From Martelella limonii (GTDB lineage: Bacteria; Pseudomonadota; Alphaproteobacteria; Rhizobiales; Rhizobiaceae): a DNA stretch of 64,000 nucleotides. The translations under genes were made by a program, and so were the position numbers. Position 1 is the first letter of the stretch. Each line of letters starts with the position of its first letter. The stretch is taken from assembly GCF_013344475.1 (NCBI RefSeq), contig NZ_JABUOU010000006.1:124001-188000 (forward strand). Reading direction: 5' to 3'. Below, piece after piece: positions 8,845 through 17,225 of the stretch. Under the pieces are notes generated by a model. The model saw only the letters and a list, made by a program, of their open reading frames with translations, had not been told where the DNA came from and searched no databases.

Positions 8845-8858
8845 CGCACATTTGTTCA
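8845..8858. promoter_or_regulatory. Operator-like inverted repeat, copy 5
   Basis: CGCACA-TT-TGTTCA with a TACGCAC arm three bases later, the same layout as copy 2. It lies upstream of the minus-strand dapA-like gene. Confidence 0.55.
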
Positions 8859-8906
8859 TAATACGCACGATGTCAACCGCGCCTTGGGTCGAATTCCGGA
8901 GCGATT

Positions 8907-9677
8907 TCAGCGGATATAGCTTGCGCCGTTGAAATCGATTGTCCCACCGGTCATGTGCCGGCAAGCCCCGGTTGAAAGAAAGCCGATCAGGTTTCCGATC
9001 TCCTCCGGCGGCACCCATTCGCCCATGGCAAGGCCTGCCGTCAGCTTCTCGACCCCGCCGAGCACGGCTGCGGCATCTTCAGACATGCGCGTCTTCACCA
9101 CGCCCGGCGCGATGATGTAGGCAAGAATGTTCCGGTCAGCATAATTGCGCGCAATTGTCTGCGTTGCCGCCTTGATCGCGCCCTTGGATGCGGCGTAGGC
9201 GATCGTCTTCGGGCTGGACGATCCGCGCTGCGCATTCCAGCTGACCACCGAAATGATGGTCCCTCCGCCGTTTTCCTTGTAATGACGCACCGCCGCCCGC
9301 ATCAGATCGGCGGGAGCGCGGACATTGACGGCAAGGGTCTTTTCCCAGACATCGTCCCACTCCGCCTCCTCCTCCTCGATGCCCCCGGCATTGATGAAGA
9401 CGGCGGCATTGTTGACGAGAACATCGACCCGCCCCTTCCAGGCAACCGCTTCGTCCCAAAGACGGCGGACATCGGAAAGCCTTCCGAGATCAGCCCCGAT
9501 CAGTTGCACCCGCGCCGGATCGAACCCGGCAACAGCGTCTTCGGCGCCGGCGCGGTCGCTGCCGTAATGGGCGATCAGATTGGCGCCCATGCCCAGCAGA
9601 ACACGGGCGGTGGCCGCGCCTATCCCCTTCGATGCGCCGGTGAGGAGGACGGTTTTACCTTCGAGCGAAAATGTCAT
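8907..9677 (-). CDS. SDR family NAD(P)-dependent oxidoreductase
   Basis: 256 residues. TGASKGIG at 13-20, NNAA at 89-92, and catalytic Ser146, Tyr161, Lys165 (YAASK). The second SDR of the island, clearly a different branch from the one at 400. It is divergent from the lambda-crystallin-type dehydrogenase; the 98-bp gap holds the only perfect copy of the operator repeat, plus a TGTTCG half-site right at this gene's start. Substrate unknown; FabG-like by fold. Confidence 0.85.
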   Translation of the reverse strand: MTFSLEGKTVLLTGASKGIGAATARVLLGMGANLIAHYGSDRAGAEDAVAGFDPARVQLIGADLGRLSDVRRLWDEAVAWKGRVDVLVNNAAVFINAGGIEEEEAEWDDVWEKTLAVNVRAPADLMRAAVRHYKENGGGTIISVVSWNAQRGSSSPKTIAYAASKGAIKAATQTIARNYADRNILAYIIAPGVVKTRMSEDAAAVLGGVEKLTAGLAMGEWVPPEEIGNLIGFLSTGACRHMTGGTIDFNGASYIR

Positions 9678-9713
9678 TGTTCGAATCCCGGAATTTTGTT
9701 TATGTTTACTAGA

Positions 9714-9727
9714 CGAACATTTGTTCG
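9714..9727. promoter_or_regulatory. Operator-like inverted repeat, copy 6 (perfect)
   Basis: CGAACA-TT-TGTTCG, a perfect 6-2-6 inverted repeat between the divergent SDR and hydroxyacid dehydrogenase genes. A further TGTTCG half-site is at 9678-9683. This is the best copy and defines the consensus. Confidence 0.7.
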
Positions 9728-9775
9728 AATATCAACGGGTTTTTATACCACTCCCATACCGCAAGGCTACCGATC

Positions 9776-10714
9776 ATGACAGTTTCCACCCCCATAGCCA
9801 TTGTCGGCTCCGGATCGATCGGCGCGGCCTGGGCAATCGTGTTTGCCCGCGCAGGCTTTGCCGTCAATCTCCATGATCCAGCCGAAGGCCAGCTCGACAA
9901 GGCCCGCGCAGCCATCACCGACCGGCTCGCAGAGCTCGCCAATCATGCATTGCTGGATGAACCACCAGCCGCGCTTGCGGCACGGATCACCTATCACAGC
10001 CAGCTCGAAAGCGCCGTCGGCGATGCAGCCATGGTGATGGAGGCCGCGCCGGAGGTTCTGGAGATCAAACGCGACCTGTTCGCCCGGCTGATCGCGCTGA
10101 CGGGTTGCGAAACCGTGCTTGCCTCCTCCTCCTCGGCCATCACCGCCAGCCGGTTTGCAGGGGCGCTCGAAGGGCGCGAGCGCTGCCTCGTCGCCCATCC
10201 CGGCAATCCGCCCTATCTTCTGCCGGTGGTGGAACTCGTTCCAGCGCCTTTCACGGCACCCGCGATCTTTGAAACGGCGACCAGGCTGCTTTCCGAGGCC
10301 GGCATGTCGGTGGTTCAGGTCAACAAGGAGGTGGAGGGTTTCGTCTTCAACCGCCTTCAGGGCGCCGTGCTGCGCGAAGCCTATTGCCTGGTGCGCGATG
10401 GCGTGGTCGGGGTCGACGACCTCGACAAGATCATGCGTGACGGGCTCGGCCTGCGCTACGCCTTTATCGGCCCGTTCGAAACCAGCGATCTCAACGTGCG
10501 CGGCGGCATCGCCGCCCACGCCGCGCGCATGGGCGAAGCCTACCGGCGCATGGGTGCCGAGCGCGGGCAGGACGATCCCTGGACCGACGATCTCGTCGCC
10601 GATGTCGATCGTCAGCGCCGCGCCGTCCTGCCGCTGGAGCAATGGGAAGACCGCGTTGCATGGCGGGACCGCGCCTTGATGGCGATGAACCGGTTGAAGC
10701 GCGATCTCGCATGA
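9776..10714 (+). CDS. 3-hydroxyacyl-CoA dehydrogenase-like / lambda-crystallin (L-gulonate 3-dehydrogenase) type
   Basis: 312 residues. NAD-binding GSGSIG at 11-16, an SSSSA stretch near 117-121, and the catalytic dyad region HPGNPPY at 141-147 with Glu153. The GLGLRYAFIGPFE stretch is typical of CRYL1-like L-gulonate dehydrogenases and carnitine dehydrogenase relatives, rather than of fatty-acid FadB. Most relatives read HPVNPP. It lacks the thioesterase domain often fused to carnitine dehydrogenase. Likely oxidises a free 3-hydroxy acid. Its stop overlaps the next start (ATGA). Confidence 0.82.
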   Translation: MTVSTPIAIVGSGSIGAAWAIVFARAGFAVNLHDPAEGQLDKARAAITDRLAELANHALLDEPPAALAARITYHSQLESAVGDAAMVMEAAPEVLEIKRDLFARLIALTGCETVLASSSSAITASRFAGALEGRERCLVAHPGNPPYLLPVVELVPAPFTAPAIFETATRLLSEAGMSVVQVNKEVEGFVFNRLQGAVLREAYCLVRDGVVGVDDLDKIMRDGLGLRYAFIGPFETSDLNVRGGIAAHAARMGEAYRRMGAERGQDDPWTDDLVADVDRQRRAVLPLEQWEDRVAWRDRALMAMNRLKRDLA

Positions 10715-11802
10715 TCGGACTGATCGTCAATCCCCTGGCCGGCATGGGTGCACGGCTTGCCGCGCGCGGCAGCGACCGTTTCGCCGATATCGAAGCGGCA
10801 AGAGCGCAAGGCGCGATCGCAACGGCCGGGGACATGGCGATCCGCGCGCTGAGACGCCTGCCGGCCTGTCGCATCCTGACCGGCGCGGGCGGCATGGGGC
10901 TGGAGGCGGCGCGCGATCTCGGCTTTCAGGCGGAGGCGCTGATGGCGGCCGGTCCGCTCTCCACCGCCGCCGACACGCGCCGGCTTGCGGCGCTGATGGT
11001 CGACCGCGGCATTTCGCTGATCCTGTTTGCGGGCGGCGACGGCACCGCGCGCGACATCTTCGCCGTGACCGGCGACAGGGTTCCCCTCATCGGCATTCCG
11101 GCAGGCGTCAAGATGCATTCCGCCGTCTTTGCGCTGACTCCTGAAAAGGCGGGCGATATAGCAAGCCGCGTACGTACCGGAAGCTTTGCCCGCCGCCCCG
11201 CCGAGATCATGGATGCAGACGAGGCGGCCCTTGCCGCAGGGCGCCCGTCGGCCCGCCTGTTCGGCTACGCCGCCACCCCCGACATGCCTCACCTGTTGCA
11301 GGCCGCAAAAGCCGTGCGGACCGATGGCGGCAATGCCGCGATGATGGCGCTCGGGCGAAGGATCGCCCATGCCGCGCCATCCGGCGACCTGATCCTGCTT
11401 GGTCCCGGCACCACCATGCAGGCTCTCAAGCAGGGTTTCGGGATAGAGGGGTCGCTGATGGGCGTCGATGCGGTGCGCGGCGGAGAGCTACGCGCGACCG
11501 ATGCCACCGCCAGCGCGCTCGAAGCACTCTGCGCCGCTGCGCGATCCATCAGCCTCTATGTCGGCGTCATCGGCAATCAGGGCTTCGTTTTGGGCCGCGG
11601 CAACCGCCAGATTTCACCGGCCGTGATCCGCGCCGCCGGCCGCGACAACATCCACATCGTGGCAACGCGCGAGAAGCTTGCGGCCCTTTCGCGCCTTTAC
11701 GCCGATACCGGCGATCTCGGTCTCGATACCGAACTTGCCGGTTTTCACCGGGTTCTGACCGGCCCGAATGACAGCATGGTCATGCGTCTGGGGGAGGACT
11801 GA
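10711..11802 (+). CDS. ATP-NAD kinase / AcoX family protein
   Basis: 363 residues beginning MIGLIVNPLAG, the family's usual start. GGDGTARD at 108-115 is the NAD-kinase/diacylglycerol-kinase nucleotide motif, and GIPAGVKMHS at 128-137 is the AcoX-type second motif. AcoX proteins occur in acetoin and other catabolic operons; their reaction is not settled. Coupled to the dehydrogenase upstream by a 4-bp overlap. It may phosphorylate NAD(H) or a pathway intermediate (inference). Confidence 0.82.
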   Translation: MIGLIVNPLAGMGARLAARGSDRFADIEAARAQGAIATAGDMAIRALRRLPACRILTGAGGMGLEAARDLGFQAEALMAAGPLSTAADTRRLAALMVDRGISLILFAGGDGTARDIFAVTGDRVPLIGIPAGVKMHSAVFALTPEKAGDIASRVRTGSFARRPAEIMDADEAALAAGRPSARLFGYAATPDMPHLLQAAKAVRTDGGNAAMMALGRRIAHAAPSGDLILLGPGTTMQALKQGFGIEGSLMGVDAVRGGELRATDATASALEALCAAARSISLYVGVIGNQGFVLGRGNRQISPAVIRAAGRDNIHIVATREKLAALSRLYADTGDLGLDTELAGFHRVLTGPNDSMVMRLGED

Positions 11803-11822
11803 CGCCCGCGCCTTGTTAATTT

Positions 11823-11836
11823 CGAACATTTGTGCG
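11823..11836. promoter_or_regulatory. Operator-like inverted repeat, copy 7
   Basis: CGAACA-TT-TGTGCG, one mismatch to consensus, in the 68-bp gap ahead of the gcvPA-like gene. It suggests that the gcvP pair has its own regulated promoter besides any read-through. Confidence 0.6.
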
Positions 11837-11870
11837 AATTTCAATCGACAGTCGATCTTGAGGAATTTTC

Positions 11871-13253
11871 ATGCCCACCCATTCCCATCCCTGGATGGCC
11901 AACAGCGTTTCGGCGATCAAGGCCGAGATGCTCAAAGAAACCGGGGCGCCTTCCATTGCTTCCCTGTTCAGCCAGATCCCGGCCGACCATTATCGCAAGA
12001 CCCCGCTTTCGCTTCCGGCACAGTTCCGCTCGGAGGCCACGCTGAAGCGCCATCTGCGCGAAATGGCAGCTGGCAACCGGGATTGCGAGGCCAACATTTC
12101 CTTTCTCGGCGGCGGCATCTGGCAGCATCACGTGCCTGCGGTCTGCGACGAGCTGGTGCGCCGCCAGGAATGGCTGACCTCGGTGTTCGGTTCGCCAGAA
12201 TCCGATCACGGCCGCAACCAGGCATGGTTCGAGTTCTGCAGCCTGCTCGGCGAACTGATCGAGATGGATCTGGTAGGCATGCCGGTCTACAGCTGGGGCT
12301 GCGCTGCCGGCCACGCGATCCGCATGGCTGCAAGGCTGACGGGCCGCTCCGCCGTTGTGCTCGCCGGGCCGATGTCGCCCGAGCGGCTTTCGGTGATCGA
12401 AACCTATTGCCGGTCGGCCACGCCCGGCCGCGCGATCGCGATCCGCCTTTGCCAAGCAGACGGCGCAACCGGCCGCATTGATCCGGGCAAGCTTGCCGCC
12501 ATGGTGGATGGCGAGACGGCAGCGGTCTATTTCGAAAACCCCAACTATCTCGGACAGTTCGAGGTGGCGGCAGAGGAAATCGCGGCGATCGCGCGCAAGG
12601 CCGGGGCACTCACGATCGCCGGCATCGACCCGCTTTCGCTCGGCATCGCCGCATCGCCCGCAGCGCTTGGTGCGGATCTGGTGGTCGGATCGCTGCAGCC
12701 GCTCGGCGTCCATATGCATGGCGGCGGCGGCGTCGGCGGCTTCATCGCCTCGCCCCACGAGGAACGCTTTGCCCGCGAATACCCGACCTTTCTCGTCAGC
12801 GCCGCACCGACGGCCGTTGCCGGCGAAACCGGCTTCGGCCTCAGCCTGTTCCACCAGACCTCCTATGGCATGCGCGACGAGGGCAAGGACTGGACGGGCA
12901 ATTCCACCTATCTCTGGACCATCGCCGCCGCCGCCTACATGGCTCTGCTTGGCCCGGAGGGCTTCGTCGAACTCGGCCGCGCCATCATTGCCGGTGCCCA
13001 CGCCGCCGCAGCAAGGATCGGTACCGTGGCCGGCGTCGAAATCGTCTATCCCGGAGGCTTCTTCAAGGAATTCGTGGTCGATTTCACCGGCACCGGCAAG
13101 GCCGTGGCGAATATCAATCAGTCCCTCCTGGAGGAGCGCATATTCGGCGGCATCGATCTCGGCGATGGCAAGGCGCTTTACTGCGTCACCGAAATCCATG
13201 CCGACGCCGATATCGACCGTCTGGTCGCAGCACTGGAAAGGGCCGTCAGATGA
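11871..13253 (+). CDS. Divergent glycine dehydrogenase (decarboxylating) subunit 1-like (GcvPA family)
   Basis: 460 residues, the usual GcvPA length and fold type I. FLGGGIWQHHVPAV at 78-91 corresponds to the canonical FLGAG-YDH-IPA segment. The following region, normally YQPEISQGTLQAIFEFQ, here reads SPESDHGRNQAWFEF (108-122), so residues that face the active site differ. It is coupled to the GcvPB-like gene by ATGA. No gcvH or gcvT lies nearby in the window. Inference: a paralogue recruited to decarboxylate or cleave another amino acid, or to make glycine-derived C1 units in this catabolic route. A normal glycine cleavage system presumably sits elsewhere. Confidence 0.78.
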   Translation: MPTHSHPWMANSVSAIKAEMLKETGAPSIASLFSQIPADHYRKTPLSLPAQFRSEATLKRHLREMAAGNRDCEANISFLGGGIWQHHVPAVCDELVRRQEWLTSVFGSPESDHGRNQAWFEFCSLLGELIEMDLVGMPVYSWGCAAGHAIRMAARLTGRSAVVLAGPMSPERLSVIETYCRSATPGRAIAIRLCQADGATGRIDPGKLAAMVDGETAAVYFENPNYLGQFEVAAEEIAAIARKAGALTIAGIDPLSLGIAASPAALGADLVVGSLQPLGVHMHGGGGVGGFIASPHEERFAREYPTFLVSAAPTAVAGETGFGLSLFHQTSYGMRDEGKDWTGNSTYLWTIAAAAYMALLGPEGFVELGRAIIAGAHAAAARIGTVAGVEIVYPGGFFKEFVVDFTGTGKAVANINQSLLEERIFGGIDLGDGKALYCVTEIHADADIDRLVAALERAVR

Positions 13254-14764
13254 CCGGTTATCACGCTCCCCGCTGGAATGAACCGATCATCACCGAAATG
13301 GGCAGTCCGGGCCGGCGCGGCCTGATGTTCGATGGTGACAGCGCCGCCGATGCGCTGGTGCCGGCCGCTCTTCTGCGCAAGGCGAAACCCTGCCTGCCCG
13401 AACTTTCCGAGCCGGAGGTGTTCCGCCACTATCTGCATCTTGCCCAGATGACGCTCGGCATGCAGGGGGTAAGCCTGTTCGGCACCTGCACGATGAAATA
13501 CAATGCGCCCGTCAGCGAGGCGATCGCCTGGCGGCCGGACATGGCCGAAACCCACCCCGCCCAGCCGGTGGAAACGCTGCAGGGCACGCTCGGCTTCATC
13601 CACGGGCTCGACATGATGCTGCGGCAGCTGTCCGGCATGGACCGCTTCATCTTCCAGCCGGGCGGCGGCGCCGATGCCGCCTATACCCATGCCGTCGTCA
13701 CCCGCGCCTTCATGGAAGCGCGCGGCGAGGGCGGCAGGCGCGACGAGATCATCACCTCGATCCAGTCCCACCCGTGCAATCCGGCAACGGCGGCAACCGC
13801 CGGCTTCAAGGTGATCACGCTGACGCTGGAGGAAAACGGCTATCCGTCTCTGGACCAGCTGAAATCCGTGGTTTCCGATCGCACCGCCGCGCTGATGATC
13901 GGCAATCCGGACGACATGGGCATCTACAATCCCGAAATCCGTGAATGGGTGAGGATCGTGCATGAGGCCGGCGGCCTGTGCTTCTACGATCATGCCAATT
14001 TCAACGGCGTCATGGGCAAGCTCAGCGCCCGCGAGCTTGGTTTCGATGCCTGCATGTACATGCTGCACAAGACATTCGGCGCGCCCAAGGGCGGCAATGG
14101 CCCCTCCGTCGGGGCCTATGGCTGCTCGGCGGAGCTCGCCCCGTTCCTGCCCGGCCCGCTGGTGGTGCAGGATGCAGACGGTTTCCGTTTCGATGACGCC
14201 CGCCCTGAAGCTGCAGGCAAGATCCGCGAATATCTCGGCAATGTCCAGCAGGTGATGAAGGCCTATGCCTGGGTCGCCGCCATGGGGGCCGACGGCATCC
14301 ACGAGGCCTCGGATCTCTCCGTGCTCGCCAACAACTATATGGATGCCCGCCTCGCAAAGCTGCGGGGCCTTTCCCGCTCCCACCCCCATATCGAAGCGCC
14401 GCGTATGGAAATGACGCGCTGGTCCATGGAACCGCTCCTGAGGGAAACCGGTGTCGGCGTGCTCGATGTCCAGGCCCGCATCACCGATTATGGCATCGAT
14501 GCCTTCTGGCTGAGCCACGAGCCGTGGATCGTGCCGGAGCCGTTCACGCCGGAGGCAGGCGAGATGTGGTCGAAGGAGGATATCGACCGCTGGATCGATG
14601 CGCTCGCCGCCGTCATCGACGAGGCCTATACCGATCCCGATCTCGTCAAATCCGCCCCCCACAACCAGGCGATCCACCGCCTGAACGGCAACGACCTCAA
14701 CAATCCGGACCGCTTCGCCACGACCATGCGGCGCTTGAGAAAGACGCACGGTAGGATGGGATAG
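13250..14764 (+). CDS. Divergent glycine dehydrogenase (decarboxylating) subunit 2-like (GcvPB family)
   Basis: 504 residues, slightly long for GcvPB. The PLP lysine is Lys274 in MLHKTFGAPKGGNGP; FGTCTMKYN at 77-85 and YDHANFNGV near 247-255 align with family landmarks. Several canonical stretches are altered: QSHPCNPATA (about 172-181) replaces the usual AHGTNPASA, and QPGGGADAAYT replaces QPNAGAQGEY-like text. With the partner it would form the alpha2-beta2 P-protein. Specificity is probably not ordinary glycine (inference). Last gene of the plus-strand run; the convergent kinase gene ends 22 bp away. Confidence 0.8.
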   Translation: MTGYHAPRWNEPIITEMGSPGRRGLMFDGDSAADALVPAALLRKAKPCLPELSEPEVFRHYLHLAQMTLGMQGVSLFGTCTMKYNAPVSEAIAWRPDMAETHPAQPVETLQGTLGFIHGLDMMLRQLSGMDRFIFQPGGGADAAYTHAVVTRAFMEARGEGGRRDEIITSIQSHPCNPATAATAGFKVITLTLEENGYPSLDQLKSVVSDRTAALMIGNPDDMGIYNPEIREWVRIVHEAGGLCFYDHANFNGVMGKLSARELGFDACMYMLHKTFGAPKGGNGPSVGAYGCSAELAPFLPGPLVVQDADGFRFDDARPEAAGKIREYLGNVQQVMKAYAWVAAMGADGIHEASDLSVLANNYMDARLAKLRGLSRSHPHIEAPRMEMTRWSMEPLLRETGVGVLDVQARITDYGIDAFWLSHEPWIVPEPFTPEAGEMWSKEDIDRWIDALAAVIDEAYTDPDLVKSAPHNQAIHRLNGNDLNNPDRFATTMRRLRKTHGRMG

Positions 14765-14786
14765 GCGGGGCCGCTTCGCCTGTCGA

Positions 14787-15695
14787 TCAGTCTGTTTGCT
14801 CAGTTCTGGAAAAGAGCGCGCACGCCAGGCGGGCGGCGCCTTCGGCCTGGTCGAGGATCGGGAAGCGGGCCTCGCCTTCAAGCTCCCTGCGGATCGTTTC
14901 GGCAATCACCGGGTGAAGCCTCAGAACGCCGCCGATGAAGGCGACGGGGTGAGCGCCCTTGCGGGCGATCAGGATGTTACCGAGGCGGGCAAGCGCTGCA
15001 CCGGCCTCGACGAGAAGCGCCAGCGCGTAAGGGTCACCGGCCTTTGCCGCATCCGCCACGGGCCGGGCAAGCGCGCCGATCTGCCCCCGGTCGCCGCCAT
15101 AGATATAGGCGCGCATGTCCGACCAGTCGTCCGCGCCGACCGTGGCGTAGAGCGCATCGGCAAGCCCCTGCATGTCGCCGGGAGCGCCTTCCTCGTCGAT
15201 CCGGCGGTAAAGCGCGCGCACGGCGGCAAGGCCGATCCAGCCGCCGGAGCCGGCATCGTCGATCAGAATGCCGCGCCCGCCGATGCGGAAGAGACCGCCA
15301 TCCTTTTCGAGGTGAACGGCAATCGAGCCCGTTCCGGCTGAGACGAGATGGCCCTCGCCCGGCTGAAACAGGCAGCGATAGGCAAGCTCGATATCGTCGG
15401 AAATGAAAATCCGCTCGCGCCGCACATCAAGGGCCGCCACCAGCATGGCTTCAATGTCGCCGCGTGCGCGCGGGCCATAGCCGGTAAGCCCGAAGACGGC
15501 GGCCTCCACGGGAACCGAAATTTCCGCTGCAATGGCGGCGATGCTGGCGGCAAGCCTTTCGCGCGATTCGGTGTTGAAGGTGTGACCGGTGGCGCCTGCG
15601 GACGCGCCGCGCTTCACCACATTGCCGGCCTCGTCGCACAGCACGAAACGCGATGCCGTTCCGCCGATATCACCGCCCAGAAAATAGCCGCCCAT
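14787..15695 (-). CDS. BadF/BadG/BcrA-type ATPase, N-acetylglucosamine/N-acetylmannosamine kinase-like
   Basis: 302 residues from ATG at 15695, chosen because the protein then begins with the phosphate-1 motif GGDIGGTASRF, and the start falls 4 bp from the end of nanE. Further motifs: GTGSIA and DDAGSGGWIG match the ASKHA/BadF kinase family that includes human NAGK. Likely phosphorylates an amino sugar at O6. Last gene of the ABC-nanE operon. Substrate assignment to ManNAc rests on the neighbour NanE. Confidence 0.82.
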   Translation of the reverse strand: MGGYFLGGDIGGTASRFVLCDEAGNVVKRGASAGATGHTFNTESRERLAASIAAIAAEISVPVEAAVFGLTGYGPRARGDIEAMLVAALDVRRERIFISDDIELAYRCLFQPGEGHLVSAGTGSIAVHLEKDGGLFRIGGRGILIDDAGSGGWIGLAAVRALYRRIDEEGAPGDMQGLADALYATVGADDWSDMRAYIYGGDRGQIGALARPVADAAKAGDPYALALLVEAGAALARLGNILIARKGAHPVAFIGGVLRLHPVIAETIRRELEGEARFPILDQAEGAARLACALFSRTEQTD

Positions 15696-15699
15696 GGCC

Positions 15700-16371
15700 T
15701 CAGCCCTCGATCTGCCTGACGAAACCGCGGGTGATCTCGCGCGGATTGGTAATTGCCGTGCCGACAACCACCGCATAGGCGCCGCAATCAAGCGCGCGGC
15801 GGACGCGCTCAGGGGTCGAAAGCCGCCCCTCGGCGATCACCGGCGTCTCGATGCGGGCGGAAAGCGCCTCGATCAGGGCGTAGTCCGGCAGGTCGTCATC
15901 GCGGCGCGTGTCATCGGTATAGCCGGAAAGCGTGGTTGCCACATAGGTCGCGCCCATCTGTGCTGCGGCGATCCCTTCTTCGCAGGTGGCGATATCGCAG
16001 AACACCTCGAGACCGAGCGTTTCCCTGATGTGCCGGATCAGAATTTCCGGCGCATCGCCCCGGCGGGCGCGCCGGGTCGCATCGATGCCGATCACATCGG
16101 CGCCGGCTGCAGCAAGCGCATCGCAGGCGGCAAGCGTCGGCGTGATATAGACCGGCACATCCGGCGAAAACTGCTTGTCGATGCCGATCACGGGAAGGCC
16201 CGCAGCCTTCACCGCGCGCACATCGTCCGCGCCATTCGCACGGATCGCCGCAGCACCGCCATCGCGGGCGGCAAGCGCCATGGCGCCCATGAAGAGGGCG
16301 CCGTGAAGCGGATTGTCGGCGCGCGCCTGGCAGGACACCACCAGCCCGCGCCGCTGCAGCTTCAGCGTCAT
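15700..16371 (-). CDS. nanE: N-acetylmannosamine-6-phosphate 2-epimerase (NanE)
   Basis: 223 residues, TIM barrel. LVVSCQA near the N-terminus, IRANGADDV, the catalytic-lysine segment VIGIDKQF, and GADVIGIDAT are NanE landmarks. It converts ManNAc-6-phosphate to GlcNAc-6-phosphate. The start overlaps the permease stop by 4 bp. No NanA lyase, NagA or NagB is linked here, so later steps must be encoded elsewhere. Confidence 0.88.
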   Translation of the reverse strand: MTLKLQRRGLVVSCQARADNPLHGALFMGAMALAARDGGAAAIRANGADDVRAVKAAGLPVIGIDKQFSPDVPVYITPTLAACDALAAAGADVIGIDATRRARRGDAPEILIRHIRETLGLEVFCDIATCEEGIAAAQMGATYVATTLSGYTDDTRRDDDLPDYALIEALSARIETPVIAEGRLSTPERVRRALDCGAYAVVVGTAITNPREITRGFVRQIEG

Positions 16372-17225
16372 TTGATCGCGCCCGAGGTCATGCCGTTGAT
16401 GAACTGCCGCGACAGGATGATGTAGAGCAGCGTGATCGGGGCTGCGGCAAAGGTGAGCCCTGCAAACAGCACGCCCCAATTGGTGGTGTATTCGCCCATG
16501 AAGCTCGTCAGACCCTGCGGCAGGGTTTTCAGAAGGTCGTTCTGGATGAAGATCAGCGGGAAGAAGAAGTCGTTCCAGATCGGCACCAGATTGTGGATCG
16601 CGGCAATCACCATCGCAGGCCGCGCCAGCGGCAGCATTACCGACCACATGATCCGCGCTTCCGATGCGCCATCCATGCGGGCGGCATCTTCAAGCTCGCC
16701 CGGCAGGGAGCGTATGAAGCCGGTCATGATGAACACGGTCGAGGGCAGGCCCATGGCGATGTAGATCAGGATCAGCGACAGCTGGCTGTCGAGCAGGCCC
16801 ATCTTGCGCATCAACACGAACAGCGGAATGACGGCGAGCTTCAGCGGCAGCGTCAGTCCGGCGAGGAAGAACAGCAGCAGAAAGCTGGAACCCCGGAAAT
16901 GATAGCGTCCCAGCGCATAGGCCGCCATCGATCCGAGTACCAGGATGGCGAGGATCGACGAGCCGGTGATCAGCAGCGAATTGAAGAAATAGCGGACGAA
17001 ATGGGTCTCGGTCCAGATCGCCTCGAAATTCGAGAGATCCGTGAAATCGGGGATGGCGAAGGGCTCGCGGAAGATCGCCATCGAAGGCTTGAAGGCCGAG
17101 AACACCATGATGATGATCGGCGCGATCATGATGAAGGTGTTGGCGATCAGCAGGATCTGCAGCAAGCCGTCGCGCCCGAATGTGCGCATCAGGCCGGAGC
17201 GGTCGGTGTAGCTCGTATCGCTCAA
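16368..17225 (-). CDS. Carbohydrate ABC transporter permease (MalG type)
   Basis: 285 residues with about six membrane helices and the EAA loop EDAARMDGASEARIMWSVMLPLARPA. It overlaps both neighbours by 4 bp (ATGA), so the two permeases and nanE form a tightly coupled unit. Second permease of a CUT1 sugar importer. Confidence 0.9.
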   Translation of the reverse strand: MSDTSYTDRSGLMRTFGRDGLLQILLIANTFIMIAPIIIMVFSAFKPSMAIFREPFAIPDFTDLSNFEAIWTETHFVRYFFNSLLITGSSILAILVLGSMAAYALGRYHFRGSSFLLLFFLAGLTLPLKLAVIPLFVLMRKMGLLDSQLSLILIYIAMGLPSTVFIMTGFIRSLPGELEDAARMDGASEARIMWSVMLPLARPAMVIAAIHNLVPIWNDFFFPLIFIQNDLLKTLPQGLTSFMGEYTTNWGVLFAGLTFAAAPITLLYIILSRQFINGMTSGAIK

